A stretch of DNA of 64,000 nucleotides from contig JANXYX010000001.1 in assembly GCA_025408425.1 (NCBI GenBank), positions 1 to 64,000 of the forward strand, in the 5' to 3' direction. Origin of the DNA: Granulicella sp. Its GTDB lineage: Bacteria; Acidobacteriota; Terriglobia; Terriglobales; Acidobacteriaceae. Position numbers and translations under genes: made by a program. Below the pieces are notes generated by a model. It did not search any database. It worked only from the letters and a program-made list of their open reading frames with translations, and was not told the DNA's origin. Below are positions 9,165 to 18,323 of this stretch, one piece after another. Position 1 is the stretch's first letter, and each line of letters starts with the position of its first letter.

Positions 9165-9215
9165 TCTTTGAGGCTAAACGATTTTTACGGAAGTAGGTTT
9201 AAGGTTTTGAGCACA

Positions 9216-10598
9216 ATGAGCTCCGCACAGCTTGATCTCCAGCAATCCGACGAAGCCGGTTTCGACGATTCCCCAGCCCCGTCAGCTGCCTTTGCCCTGA
9301 AGCAACAGGCGGCGGAGCGGATCGCCGCCCATCGCGCTCGACGTCAGAGATCCACTCCTGCCGCAGCCACTCCTATCGCCATCGCCACGCCGCATAAGGC
9401 CCGTGCTGCCCGCATCGCTGCCGCTGTGGCAGAGCGCTACGCCCACTCCCAGACCTATCGCGCGTTCCTGGCCGCCGAAGCCGAGAAGGCTATCGAACAG
9501 GCCGACGCTGCAGCCGACATCGCCGTCCGCAACGCCCAGGCCGTCGCAGAGGCCCAGTACAGCCTCATCGCCGAGCTCGACCAGTTCTCCGCCCCGGATA
9601 CCGAAGCCCCCACAGCCTCCACGCAGCACCAGCCGGTTCCCCAGGCCGCGCCCAGCCCCCACAGACAGCCCGCTCGGCAGATCAATGCCCCCATCACCGT
9701 CCGCCTGCTCGAAGACCTCTCCAGCCACAGCCACGACCTCGCCGCATCCTTCACCAACTCTGAGCTCTTCCCCTCACTTGACCCGCTCTGCGACGAAGGC
9801 CTTGCCCTCGATGAGGAAATCGCCTTCCGTCAGTCGCCCGTATTCGAGCCCGCCACTCCACCTGTGGAGATCGCTGCAAACCTCATCGAATTTCCCCGCC
9901 AGCTCGTCGCCGCTCGCCGAGCCCGCCCCCGCATCGCCGAGGGCCCTCTCCGCGAAGAAGGCCAGTCAGAAAACAACGCCGCTCAACTCCGCATCTTTGA
10001 AGTCGAAGCCACCCAGATCTCCACTGCGCCGGCTGCTACATCCACCCACACCGAGTGGTCTTCCATCCTGCTCGACGCACATCCCGTTTCGACTTTAGAC
10101 GAAACTCTCTACCCCACCGAATACGCACCCCACTACGCACAGGACGCCCAGGCAACCCATCTCAATCCGGACGTCCCACCCAGCACAGCGCCCATCAACC
10201 TGCGCCTGATGGCCGGTGCCGTCGATTGCTGCATCATCCTCAGCTCATTCGTCGCTTTTACCGCAGGCTTTGCTGTCACAGTAGGCACTCTGCCCGCCAG
10301 CCAGTTCAATCTCCAAACCACTGCACTGGCCTCCGCCGGCATCCTCACGCTGCTCGCAGTGCTCTACCAGCTCCTTTTCTTCACGCTGTCTGATGCAACC
10401 CCTGGCATGCGCTACGCTCGCATCGCACTCTGCACCTTCAACGACGAGAACCCCTCTCGCTCGGCCATGCGACGCCGCATCCTCGCCCTCTTCCTGTCCG
10501 GCTGCCCCCTCGGTATCGGCATCCTCTGGGCAGGGCTGGACTCCGACCGCCTCGGCTGGCACGACCGTATCTCCCGCATGTATCAGCGCAGCTACTAG
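9216..10598 (+). CDS. RDD family membrane protein with long N-terminal extension
   Basis: This product of about 460 residues has two parts. Residues 1-~325 are a soluble, Ala/Pro/Glu-rich, poorly conserved region with helical repeats of Ala-Glu. The C-terminal ~130 residues form an RDD membrane domain: NLRLMAGAVDCCIILSSF with the Arg and Asp-containing first helix, further membrane helices around AGILTLLAVLYQLLFFTL, and TPGMRYARIAL. RDD proteins are small membrane proteins with suggested transport or ion-exchange roles. ATG 9216 is chosen over the upstream in-frame ATG at 9114 because 9114 would overlap lptD and has no better ribosome site. AAGG lies 11 bases before 9216. Confidence 0.8.
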   Translation: MSSAQLDLQQSDEAGFDDSPAPSAAFALKQQAAERIAAHRARRQRSTPAAATPIAIATPHKARAARIAAAVAERYAHSQTYRAFLAAEAEKAIEQADAAADIAVRNAQAVAEAQYSLIAELDQFSAPDTEAPTASTQHQPVPQAAPSPHRQPARQINAPITVRLLEDLSSHSHDLAASFTNSELFPSLDPLCDEGLALDEEIAFRQSPVFEPATPPVEIAANLIEFPRQLVAARRARPRIAEGPLREEGQSENNAAQLRIFEVEATQISTAPAATSTHTEWSSILLDAHPVSTLDETLYPTEYAPHYAQDAQATHLNPDVPPSTAPINLRLMAGAVDCCIILSSFVAFTAGFAVTVGTLPASQFNLQTTALASAGILTLLAVLYQLLFFTLSDATPGMRYARIALCTFNDENPSRSAMRRRILALFLSGCPLGIGILWAGLDSDRLGWHDRISRMYQRSY

Positions 10599-10776
10599 CT
10601 CTCCTCATCTCCTCACCATCCGGAGCATGACCAGCATCCATACCTCATGCCCGCTGCGCCAGCAACCCTCGTGATCCTTGCTCATCAGAGCCCCTGCCCC
10701 TTCCTTTGCTTCGCTTCCTTATCATCCTCAAGGAATCTGCCGCCCCTCGGCGACACCCACTCACTCACGCACAAAA

Positions 10777-10812
10777 GGCAAAGGGCGGAGTGATCTCACT
10801 CCGCCCTTTGCC
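10777..10812 (-). terminator. intrinsic terminator of bamA
   Basis: A perfect 15-bp stem (arms GGCAAAGGGCGGAGT and complement) with a 6-base loop is followed, reading on the minus strand, by TTTTGTG. It lies 27 bases past the bamA stop codon, so it is assigned to bamA. Confidence 0.85.
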
Positions 10813-10838
10813 GTCATACAGTAGATCGTATTGTGCTG

Positions 10839-13820
10839 TTAGAAGGTCGTGCTCACCGTCAACCGGAGCGTCTTACGCGGCTCCCGCAACGTGTAATTTG
10901 CACCATAGAACTGGACCGCTTCCTGGTAGCTGAACCGTCCAGCCCCAGAGTTCGGGAAGTAGTTCTGGAAGCAATTCGTCACTGTCGGCGGACAGATGTT
11001 AGGAACAGCCAGTTCCTGCGGCACATCCTTGAACAGCCGCAGCGAGTTATAAGCGTAGAAGATCCGGAACGGTGCATTCACGATTGGCAGAATCACCTGC
11101 AACTCGGCACCGTTCGACATACGCGGAACGTAGTTCGTGCCCGGAACCGTCTTCAGGTTGAAAGGGAACGGAGGAGTGACCGTCTGCCCGCCAAAGCAAG
11201 CGCCATTCACCAGCGTGGGGCAACCGTACAGTACGCTCTGCTCCGCAGTCTGTCCCGCAACACTCTGCCGCAACTGATCCGCCTGCAGATTAAATGTCAT
11301 GCCAAAGTCCGTGAAGAACGCGAACGTCACCTGGTTGATAATCGGAATCCGGTACTCAAGATTCGACGTGATCTGCGTATCTCCACCAACCGACGCCAGC
11401 CGATAGACCGGCAGCGGAATCTGTACCGATCCCAACGCGGGATTGGTTGGATCGCGCGGAACCGTCGTCCCATCCGGATTCGTCAGGTTGAACATCACCT
11501 TGTTTGGAATGAAGGTATACGGCGACAAAGACCGCACATCGAAGCCGCGGATATCAGACTCGCCGCCCGCATACAGACGGTTCGTCGGCGGTGCAACCTC
11601 GCCACCAAACCCGGCAGCATGCGCTACCTGTAGCCGGAAGCCAAGAACGTTATGCCCCTCGCGATTGACCCTTAGCCCCTTCATCGGGAAGAACTGACGA
11701 TAGCTGGCTACCGGCGAATAGTACTTCACATTTCCGCCTGCACCCGCGATCTGTACCGCGATGTTGAAGTCCTTACCCGCATGCGGCCCAACTGCCCGGT
11801 CAAGACTCGAGAACGTAAAGCTCGGCGTAATCGTAGACGTGATAATCCCGTTCAACTGATTCTGACCCTGGACACCGGAACGGAATGCCAACGACTGAAA
11901 TACATTGCGAGTATTGTCGTTGAACGTCGTCACCGACGAGCGAGATAACTGGTACGACAAGCCGACACGCGTTACACCGGTCTTCGCAAATAGGTGGCGC
12001 AATGGCTCCTGCACCGAGAGGCTAAACCCGGTCGTCGCCGTGTTGTAGTTCGTCAGCAAAGACTGCTGAGCATTGGTCAGGTTCGAGCTCTGATTGTTCG
12101 CAATCGAATAGCTCTTCGCAGGGTTGTAGTCGTACTTACTCGTAAACACCTGGACGCCCAACGAAATTGGCTTGTTCCTCAGGTAAGGCTCCGTAAATCC
12201 GAAGCTCAGGTTACGCGAAAGATCGCCGACGTTCGCCTGCACCGACAGCGTCTCGCCCAACCCAAGAAAGTTGTTCGTCTCGTAGTTCAACCCGATAAAC
12301 GTTCCAGACAACCCGCTGATACCGCCATTCAGGCCGATCGAATTCTTGCCCTTTTCCTTCAGCTTCAACAACAGATCGACCGTTCCATCATCCGGGTTCA
12401 GTCGGCTCTCAGAGTCCTGGTCTGCCTTCAGCGCCTCAAAGTAATTTAGCTGGTTCAGGCGCAGGATCGAAAGCTCCCACAACCGGCTGTTGTACTGTTG
12501 GCCTTCTTCCAGCAACAGTTCGCGACGAATGACCTTGTCGCGCGTAATCGAATTGCCCGTGAACTCAATGCGGGAAACATAGAACCGCTTACCCTCATCG
12601 ACATCGATGTCCAGGTAAACCAGCTTCTTCGCTTCATCGATCCGCGGTACCGGCGTCCCAACGAAGTTGATGAAGCCCTGCTCGCCATAGGCCTTCCGCA
12701 ACTGCTCCAGCCCCTTGCCGAACAGCGTCGCATTGAAGTAATCGCCATCCTTCAGCGCAAACTGCGCTCGCAGCGCCTTGACGTTCTTCAGCTCTTTCAT
12801 GCCGGTGAACGTGATCCCGCCCAACCGGTAGCGCGAACCCTCTTCCACTGGCATCAAAATATCAATCCGCTTGCCCGTGGACGGTCGCAACGTAAATGGA
12901 TTCAGCCCGCCCGCATCACGCGTGTGCGTCGTCGGCTCACTCGTCAAGGCCTTGAAGTACCCTCGGTCACGGTATGCAGCACGTACCCGCTCCGTATCTT
13001 CATCCAGCTTGCTCGCGTCAAAAGTACGAGCCAGCAAATTCTCCAGAATAATCGAGTGCGGAATGCCGATCGGCTTCAGATTCTTCATCGCCGCACGCAG
13101 CGTCCGGTCGTTCACACTGTTATTGCCTTGGAAGGCGATCTTGCCCACCTTCACCGTCGGCCCTTCCTTCACATTGAAGGTCAGCGCTACTGCCGCAGGC
13201 GGAATCGTCTTGATCTCCGTACGGATCGTCGCAAACTGGTGCCCATGCTCCGCAAGCAGCTCGCGCAGCGTCACTTCAGCCTTCTTGATCTTTGTGGGGT
13301 CGTACTGGCTCTCGACCGTTAATCCAACCTTGGCCTTCTTGAACCGGTCCAGAATGTCCGACTGCGAAACCGCGTTCACGCCCTTGTAGTTGATCTCGCG
13401 AATCGTCGGCTTCTCTTTAACATAGATCACCAGTTGCACGCACTTGTCCGTATCTGTGCGCTCAATAATGATGTTGTCAAAGTAGCCCGTATTCCACAAA
13501 GAGTTGAAATCCCGCTCTACCACCTGCGGATCGTAAACATCGCCCTGTCGGCTGAACAGCCGCGCCAACACCGACTCCTTCGGAATACGGCGATTGCCGA
13601 TCACCTGCGGCTGGCACAGCGTCTGCACTCCCTGCGCCGAAAGCGGCGAGCTCGACACACTTGGCGCTGCCTGGCCCAACAGCGCTGGAACAGCCGCCGC
13701 GGCCAGTACAACTGCAATTGCAGCTACAGAGATGCGGGAGCGACTGGAGCGCGGGCGCACAGGCTTGGTCTTACACTTCAGGGAGCTTCCGCTCTCTCGG
13801 TTTACGGTAAAGATACGCAC
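10839..13820 (-). CDS. bamA: outer membrane protein assembly factor BamA
   Basis: This is a 993-residue Omp85-family protein that inserts beta-barrel proteins into the outer membrane. After an N-terminal hydrophobic export segment (residues ~28-50) come POTRA repeats (IGNRRIPKESVLARLFSRQGDVYD; REINYKGVNAVSQSDILDRF; VGKIAFQGNNSVNDRTLRAAM; LGGITFTGMKELKNVKALRAQF; VSRIEFTGNSITRDKVIRREL), five in total over residues ~65-480. A 16-strand barrel follows with the GGESDIRGFDVR segment of the loop-6 VRGF/Y motif and a C-terminal phenylalanine. It is longer than the E. coli protein (about 800 residues), mostly in extracellular loops. It forms a single-gene unit closed by a strong terminator. Confidence 0.95.
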   Translation of the reverse strand: MRIFTVNRESGSSLKCKTKPVRPRSSRSRISVAAIAVVLAAAAVPALLGQAAPSVSSSPLSAQGVQTLCQPQVIGNRRIPKESVLARLFSRQGDVYDPQVVERDFNSLWNTGYFDNIIIERTDTDKCVQLVIYVKEKPTIREINYKGVNAVSQSDILDRFKKAKVGLTVESQYDPTKIKKAEVTLRELLAEHGHQFATIRTEIKTIPPAAVALTFNVKEGPTVKVGKIAFQGNNSVNDRTLRAAMKNLKPIGIPHSIILENLLARTFDASKLDEDTERVRAAYRDRGYFKALTSEPTTHTRDAGGLNPFTLRPSTGKRIDILMPVEEGSRYRLGGITFTGMKELKNVKALRAQFALKDGDYFNATLFGKGLEQLRKAYGEQGFINFVGTPVPRIDEAKKLVYLDIDVDEGKRFYVSRIEFTGNSITRDKVIRRELLLEEGQQYNSRLWELSILRLNQLNYFEALKADQDSESRLNPDDGTVDLLLKLKEKGKNSIGLNGGISGLSGTFIGLNYETNNFLGLGETLSVQANVGDLSRNLSFGFTEPYLRNKPISLGVQVFTSKYDYNPAKSYSIANNQSSNLTNAQQSLLTNYNTATTGFSLSVQEPLRHLFAKTGVTRVGLSYQLSRSSVTTFNDNTRNVFQSLAFRSGVQGQNQLNGIITSTITPSFTFSSLDRAVGPHAGKDFNIAVQIAGAGGNVKYYSPVASYRQFFPMKGLRVNREGHNVLGFRLQVAHAAGFGGEVAPPTNRLYAGGESDIRGFDVRSLSPYTFIPNKVMFNLTNPDGTTVPRDPTNPALGSVQIPLPVYRLASVGGDTQITSNLEYRIPIINQVTFAFFTDFGMTFNLQADQLRQSVAGQTAEQSVLYGCPTLVNGACFGGQTVTPPFPFNLKTVPGTNYVPRMSNGAELQVILPIVNAPFRIFYAYNSLRLFKDVPQELAVPNICPPTVTNCFQNYFPNSGAGRFSYQEAVQFYGANYTLREPRKTLRLTVSTTF

Positions 13821-13871
13821 ACCCTCACTGCTCTAAAAATCGGACCCGCCGGACATCAGGGGGAGAAATCG

Positions 13872-13877
13872 ATTATA
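13872..13877 (-). promoter_or_regulatory. candidate -10 box of bamA
   Basis: A TATAAT on the minus strand lies about 50 bases upstream of the bamA start. No convincing -35 element is present at 16-18 bases spacing, so this is a weak prediction. Confidence 0.3.
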
Positions 13878-14106
13878 TGGGAGCAGCCCTTCTGTTAGCG
13901 AGTTCACCCCAGGGTTCAGGTCCACCCGAGCCATCTTTTTCAGCAGCCTCAACCGCCCGCCCGCCCTACCCCGGTCATTGCCTTCGTGCTGCACCGTTGG
14001 GCGTTCCCCCAACAGAACCGCACTCTTCCGCCCAACCCTGATTCTCAAACCGGCCAGAAAACAGGCCGTCCCGCCCCATCTACCCCTCCCCGCAATCCCT
14101 CAAAAA

Positions 14107-14328
14107 TTAGCTCTCCAACTCCGCCGAAATCGTATACGCCTGCCCCCCGGGGTCCCATCGCACCGTCAAAATGTTCGGTTGGCAGCACACCTGGCAGTCC
14201 TCAACATACTGCTGCTTCGACCCGCCAGACTCATCCACCGTCGTCTCTACCCACTCAAAACACCCCGCACACTGAAACCCAGCCGTATGCATCGCTCCCT
14301 CTTTCTCCCACTCGACTCGTTCACTCAA
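14107..14328 (-). CDS. CPXCG-type cysteine-rich small protein
   Basis: This is a 73-residue protein with two Cys pairs, C-A-G-C (residues ~20-23) and DCQVCC (~44-49), in the pattern FQCAGCFEWVETTVD...YVEDCQVCCQPNILTV. It matches the small CPXCG family of predicted zinc-ribbon proteins of unknown function. The family motif C-P-x-C-G is changed here to C-A-G-C-F: both cysteines remain, but the Pro and Gly are lost. It lies 26 bases after the VOC gene and is probably the last gene of the molybdopterin-oxidoreductase operon. Confidence 0.75.
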   Translation of the reverse strand: MSERVEWEKEGAMHTAGFQCAGCFEWVETTVDESGGSKQQYVEDCQVCCQPNILTVRWDPGGQAYTISAELES

Positions 14329-14354
14329 CCAGGTCGAACTCGTCCATATCGCCC

Positions 14355-14771
14355 CTACAGAATCTGGTTGAACTCCAACCGCTCGCCATCCGGCCCCAGA
14401 ACATTAAAGTACTTGCACCCACTCTTCCAGAAGGGCAGAAACACCGGCTCGGCCTCAATCACCGCAAAGCCAGCCCCCTTCAACTCCGCAAATGCGTCCT
14501 CAATACTGTCCACATCAAACGCAATGTGATCGATATGCCCATCTCTCCGGCTCCGGATCTCCTGCAGTTCCGTCTCAGGCATCTGATACAGCTCCAGCAC
14601 AATCACCCCGCGCTGCATCATCGCCACCGATCCCCGACCTCCCTTGTAGTCAAATCCCGAGGCCATCACGTTCGAAAACCCCAGCCGCTCGTAGAAAGCC
14701 TCAGACATCGGCAAATTCGTCACCGGCATCCCAACATGCTGCAAACCATTGATCTTCAGATTCACCTTCAT
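14355..14771 (-). CDS. VOC family (glyoxalase-like) protein
   Basis: This is a 138-residue vicinal-oxygen-chelate protein. One betaalphabetabetabeta module starts at INGLQHVGMPVTNLPMSEAFYERLGF and the second at GHIDHIAFDVDSIEDAFAELKGAGF. His and Glu residues at the expected metal positions (HVG, VLELYQ, HIAFDV, LEFNQ) suggest a metal-dependent lyase, isomerase or dioxygenase, substrate unknown. Start 14771 is chosen because GGAG lies 5 bases upstream and it avoids overlap with the preceding gene; a longer frame to 14852 exists. It lies between the molybdopterin enzyme and the CPXCG gene. Confidence 0.85.
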   Translation of the reverse strand: MKVNLKINGLQHVGMPVTNLPMSEAFYERLGFSNVMASGFDYKGGRGSVAMMQRGVIVLELYQMPETELQEIRSRRDGHIDHIAFDVDSIEDAFAELKGAGFAVIEAEPVFLPFWKSGCKYFNVLGPDGERLEFNQIL

Positions 14772-14796
14772 CCCCGCTCCAAACCAATTGCAGTTT

Positions 14797-16953
14797 TCAA
14801 GACACCTTCCGCACTTCAACCAGAGTCGAGTAAAACGTCGCCCCGCCGCCAATATCCGTCAGCCGCTCGCTCGTCAGCGCATTCACATTCGCCCGGTTGC
14901 CAGAGAGATCGTTCCCCACCTTGCTCCAGTCCAGCCTCGCCGCCACCACCCCCGCACCTACCTGCGCATTCACCAGGGCTCGTAGTTCGATCCTGCCCCG
15001 ACCGTTGAACACCTCCACCGCATCCCCTGTAGAAATATCCCGAGCCGCCGCATCCGCCTCATGCATCTCCAGAACCCCTGCCGTCCGAGCCTCCATCCTC
15101 TGGTGCTGCGGAATATTCGCAAACGTCGAGTTCATATAGTTGTCCGCCTTCCGTGGCAGAAACTCCAGCGGATACTCCCCCGAATCCGCGCCCGCCCCAA
15201 GTCGCGACTCCACCGGAGCACAGAACACCGGAACCGGAACCAACTCTCCCCGTCCACTCGGCGTCCGGAACCACTCTGCCGTACTGAACGGCAGCACCTC
15301 ACCCTGCTCGTTCGCAGGAATCGCCAGCGCCACGTGCCCCTCGCGCTCCAGCCGTTCCCGCGTAATCCCCTCAAACCACGGATGGTCAGTCCGCAACGCC
15401 TGATCGATCAACTCGTCCTCCCCATCCCGGAAGCACTTTTCCTCAAATCCCATCCGCTGCGCCAACTCCCCAAACAGCCTCACATTGCTACGAGCCTCTC
15501 CCAACGGCTCAATCGCCCGCTCGCTTACCTGGACAAATAGATGCCCATACGCCCCCTGCACATCCTTCGTCTCTAGAAACGTCGGCGCTGGCAGCAACAC
15601 ATCCGCATAGTCTGCCGTATCCGTAAAGAACTGCTCATGCACCACCGTATAAAGATCAGCCCGCATCATCCCGTGCAAAACATCATTCTGGTTCGGAGCC
15701 ACCGCCGCCGGATTCGAGTTATAGACGAACAAAGCCTTCACCGCAGGCCCGTTCAAAGCCGTCAGAGCCTGCCCAAGCTCGCTCATATTCACCACCCGGG
15801 CCGCCCTCCCTAACTCACTTGCCTGCATCAACTCCGGCATCTGCAGCGCATCCGAATTAAACGGAAACGACCCTGACGTAGACAGTTGCAACCCACCGCC
15901 TTTGTACTTCCAGGATCCCGTCAGCAGTGGCAGCATCGCAACCGCCCGCGCCGCCGTCCCCCCGTTCTCACTCCGCTGCACTCCATAGTTCAGCCGGATC
16001 ACCGCCGCCTTGCCCGTCTTCCTCACACAGGACGCATACTCCACCGCCAGCCGGACCACAGTCTCCGCCGCAATCCCCGTAACCTTCGCGACCTCCTCGG
16101 GCGAGTGCTTCGGCAACAGCGCATGCTCCCGCAGCTCCTCAAACCCATGCGTGCACCGCTCGATGTAATCCTTGTCTTCCAGTCCCATCGACAGAATCAC
16201 ATGCATCATCCCCAGCGCCAGCGCCGCATCCGTCCCCGGATGAATCGCCAGGTGCTCATCCGCCAGTGCCGCCGTCCGCGTCCGGTAAGGGTCAATCACA
16301 ATCAGACGCGCACCCTGCCGCCGCGCCTCCTCTATAAACGGCCACAGATGCACATTGTTCCCATGGATATTCGCGCCCCACGCAATCACCAGCCCCGCCT
16401 CCGCAAAGTCCTGCGGAACCGTCCCCAGCTTGATCCCATACACACTCAGCAAAGCCTCGCCACCCGCCGTCGCGCAGATCGTCCGGTCCAGATGCGAAGC
16501 CCCCAGCCGATGAAAGAACCTCCGGTCCATCGACCCGTACCCCAACTGCCCGATCGTCCCCGCGTAGCTGTACGGCAACACGCTCTCCGGCCCATGCTCC
16601 GCCGCAATCTGCTTCAGCCGCGCCGCCACCGCATCCAGAGCCTCATCCCAGCTGATTCGCTCGAACGCCTCCGCCTCGCGCCCCTTGACTCCACCATATC
16701 CAGCCGGCCCCTTCGGCACTCCCGCCCTCCGCCGCATCGGATACAGCAATCGATCCGGCGAGTACACCCGGTCCAGATACTTCGCCACCTTCCCACATAA
16801 AAACCCACGAGTCACCGGATGCGAAGGGTCACCCTGCACCTTCACTGCCTGCCCCGTCCCCGTGTCTACCGTCACCAGTACGCCACACGAATCGGGGCAA
16901 TCATGCGAACACACCGCGTGAACGACCTTCATCGCAGCGGAATTATCGGTCAT
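14797..16953 (-). CDS. molybdopterin-dependent oxidoreductase (DMSO reductase family)
   Basis: This is a 718-residue catalytic subunit with a [4Fe-4S] motif at the N terminus (CSHDCPDSCGVLV then GFLCGKV, residues ~14-55). The family blocks RISWDEALDAVAARL, AWGANIHGNNVHLWPF, ARLIVIDPYRTRTAALADEH and LLPAPTFLETKDVQGAYGHLF follow, and a C-terminal molydopterin dinucleotide-binding domain starts near SGEYPLEFLPRK. No Tat signal is visible, so the enzyme is probably cytoplasmic. The substrate is unknown; relatives are loosely annotated as formate dehydrogenase- or thiosulfate-reductase-like. No iron-sulfur or membrane subunit is encoded nearby. It is the first gene of a three-gene unit with VOC and CPXCG. 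An alternative start is the ATG at 16932. Confidence 0.88.
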   Translation of the reverse strand: MTDNSAAMKVVHAVCSHDCPDSCGVLVTVDTGTGQAVKVQGDPSHPVTRGFLCGKVAKYLDRVYSPDRLLYPMRRRAGVPKGPAGYGGVKGREAEAFERISWDEALDAVAARLKQIAAEHGPESVLPYSYAGTIGQLGYGSMDRRFFHRLGASHLDRTICATAGGEALLSVYGIKLGTVPQDFAEAGLVIAWGANIHGNNVHLWPFIEEARRQGARLIVIDPYRTRTAALADEHLAIHPGTDAALALGMMHVILSMGLEDKDYIERCTHGFEELREHALLPKHSPEEVAKVTGIAAETVVRLAVEYASCVRKTGKAAVIRLNYGVQRSENGGTAARAVAMLPLLTGSWKYKGGGLQLSTSGSFPFNSDALQMPELMQASELGRAARVVNMSELGQALTALNGPAVKALFVYNSNPAAVAPNQNDVLHGMMRADLYTVVHEQFFTDTADYADVLLPAPTFLETKDVQGAYGHLFVQVSERAIEPLGEARSNVRLFGELAQRMGFEEKCFRDGEDELIDQALRTDHPWFEGITRERLEREGHVALAIPANEQGEVLPFSTAEWFRTPSGRGELVPVPVFCAPVESRLGAGADSGEYPLEFLPRKADNYMNSTFANIPQHQRMEARTAGVLEMHEADAAARDISTGDAVEVFNGRGRIELRALVNAQVGAGVVAARLDWSKVGNDLSGNRANVNALTSERLTDIGGGATFYSTLVEVRKVS

Positions 16954-17034
16954 ATTTTTATTCTAGTTCAACCGATCCACCACTCCGCCATCCTGCGCTG
17001 TATGCTGCTGCCAAGACTAATAAGGGCATCTCCC

Positions 17035-17664
17035 ATGTCGAATCTCATCAGTTCCCCAGCCCGCCTCGAAGCCTTCTCCGACGGAGTCATCGCAGTCATC
17101 ATCACCATCATGGTCCTGGATCTCAAAGTCCCCCGCCAGGACGGACTTGCCGGCCTCCGCGCCATCCTTCCCACCCTCGCCGTCTACGCCCTCTCCTTCA
17201 CCTTCACCGGGATCTACTGGATAAATCACCACCACCTCGTTCACCGCACCGATGAGGCCGATCAGGCCATCCTCTACACCAACCTCGCCTTCCTCTTCAG
17301 CCTCTCCCTGCTGCCTTTCTTCACGTCCTATCTCCTCGAAAAAGGGATCAACTCCTTCTCCGTTCTTCTCTACATCCTCTCCATGATCGCCACAGGCTTC
17401 TCCTTCCTGCTGCTGCGCCTCGCCATAGGCAGACGCCTGCGCCAGCAGGGCTCGCTCGAACGCGAGGACAAAGCCGCTGAATACAAGCATTGGAGCTCCC
17501 TCGCCCTCTACCTCCTCGCCATCCCGCTCGACTTCTATCGTCCGTACTGGGCCTTGGGCATCATCGTGCTCGTCATGCTCATCTGGATCTACCCCACCGC
17601 CTCCCCTGCTCCCAAATGCCCGACCACCCTCCCCGAACCAACCGACCTTCGCAGCCAGACCTGA
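17035..17664 (+). CDS. TMEM175/DUF1211-type potassium channel protein
   Basis: This is a 209-residue integral membrane protein with about six membrane helices. The first helix carries the family motif RLEAFSDGVIAVIITIMVLDLKVP (residues ~10-33), containing the F-S-D that lines the pore in bacterial TMEM175 channels. The second block is YWINHHHLVH. The start at ATG 17035 is chosen because AAGGG lies 8 bases upstream and the motif sits near the N terminus, as in the family; the longer upstream frame has no support. It is divergent from the molybdopterin oxidoreductase gene. Confidence 0.88.
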   Translation: MSNLISSPARLEAFSDGVIAVIITIMVLDLKVPRQDGLAGLRAILPTLAVYALSFTFTGIYWINHHHLVHRTDEADQAILYTNLAFLFSLSLLPFFTSYLLEKGINSFSVLLYILSMIATGFSFLLLRLAIGRRLRQQGSLEREDKAAEYKHWSSLALYLLAIPLDFYRPYWALGIIVLVMLIWIYPTASPAPKCPTTLPEPTDLRSQT

Positions 17665-17775
17665 GTCTTTTAATACAGCCCCATCAGCGCCTAAACCACA
17701 CCATCCATTGAATCCGCACCGACTTCACTCTATGATCCAAGTTTGTCGATACATGCCGGTCCGAGGTAATCACTC

Positions 17776-18258
17776 ATGCAGCTTCGCTTCTGCCGTCGCT
17801 CTCCCCTCCGGCTCTCTTTGTTAGTGGCCATTCTTCTCTCGGTTCCCGCCTGCCTCAGCGCTCAGGAGCCCCCCCTCCACACTGCCTCCCCCCAGGAACT
17901 CGCAGTCGTCAAGGTGCTCGTCGCTCAGGAAGCAGCCTGGAATCGTGGCGATATCGAATCCTTCGCCAAAGGCTACAAAGACTCCCCCAATACCATCTTC
18001 ATCTCCCACCAGGTCAATCGCGGCTACGCCGGCCTCATCGAGGAATACCGCAAGGAGTACCCCACCAAAGCCGCCATGGGAACCCTCTCCTTCTCCGAAC
18101 TAGAGGTCCACGCCCTCGACGAAAACTTCGCCTTCTGCATTGGCAAATACCAGCTCGATCGCAACAAAAAAGAAGGCGGCCGGGCCGAAGGGCTTTTCTC
18201 CCTCATCTTCGAAAAAACCGATCAGGGATGGAAGATCATAGTCGACCACACCACGTAG
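17776..18258 (+). CDS. exported DUF4440/NTF2-like protein
   Basis: This is a 160-residue protein with a signal peptide (residues ~1-30, ending near LSAQ). An NTF2-like fold follows: AQEAAWNRGDIESFAKGYKDS, then EEYRKEYPTKAAMGTLSFSELEVHALDENFAFCIGKYQLDR and a final GWKIIVDHTT. Members are annotated as SnoaL-like or DUF4440 and are of unknown function, possibly small-ligand binding in the periplasm. The exported metallo-beta-lactamase-fold gene follows 65 bases downstream on the same strand. Confidence 0.75.
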   Translation: MQLRFCRRSPLRLSLLVAILLSVPACLSAQEPPLHTASPQELAVVKVLVAQEAAWNRGDIESFAKGYKDSPNTIFISHQVNRGYAGLIEEYRKEYPTKAAMGTLSFSELEVHALDENFAFCIGKYQLDRNKKEGGRAEGLFSLIFEKTDQGWKIIVDHTT

Positions 18259-18323
18259 AAAAACGCCCCTACTTGCTCAGTTCGATTGACATACCTTCTG
18301 TTAGAACTCAGATTGAGGACCTC

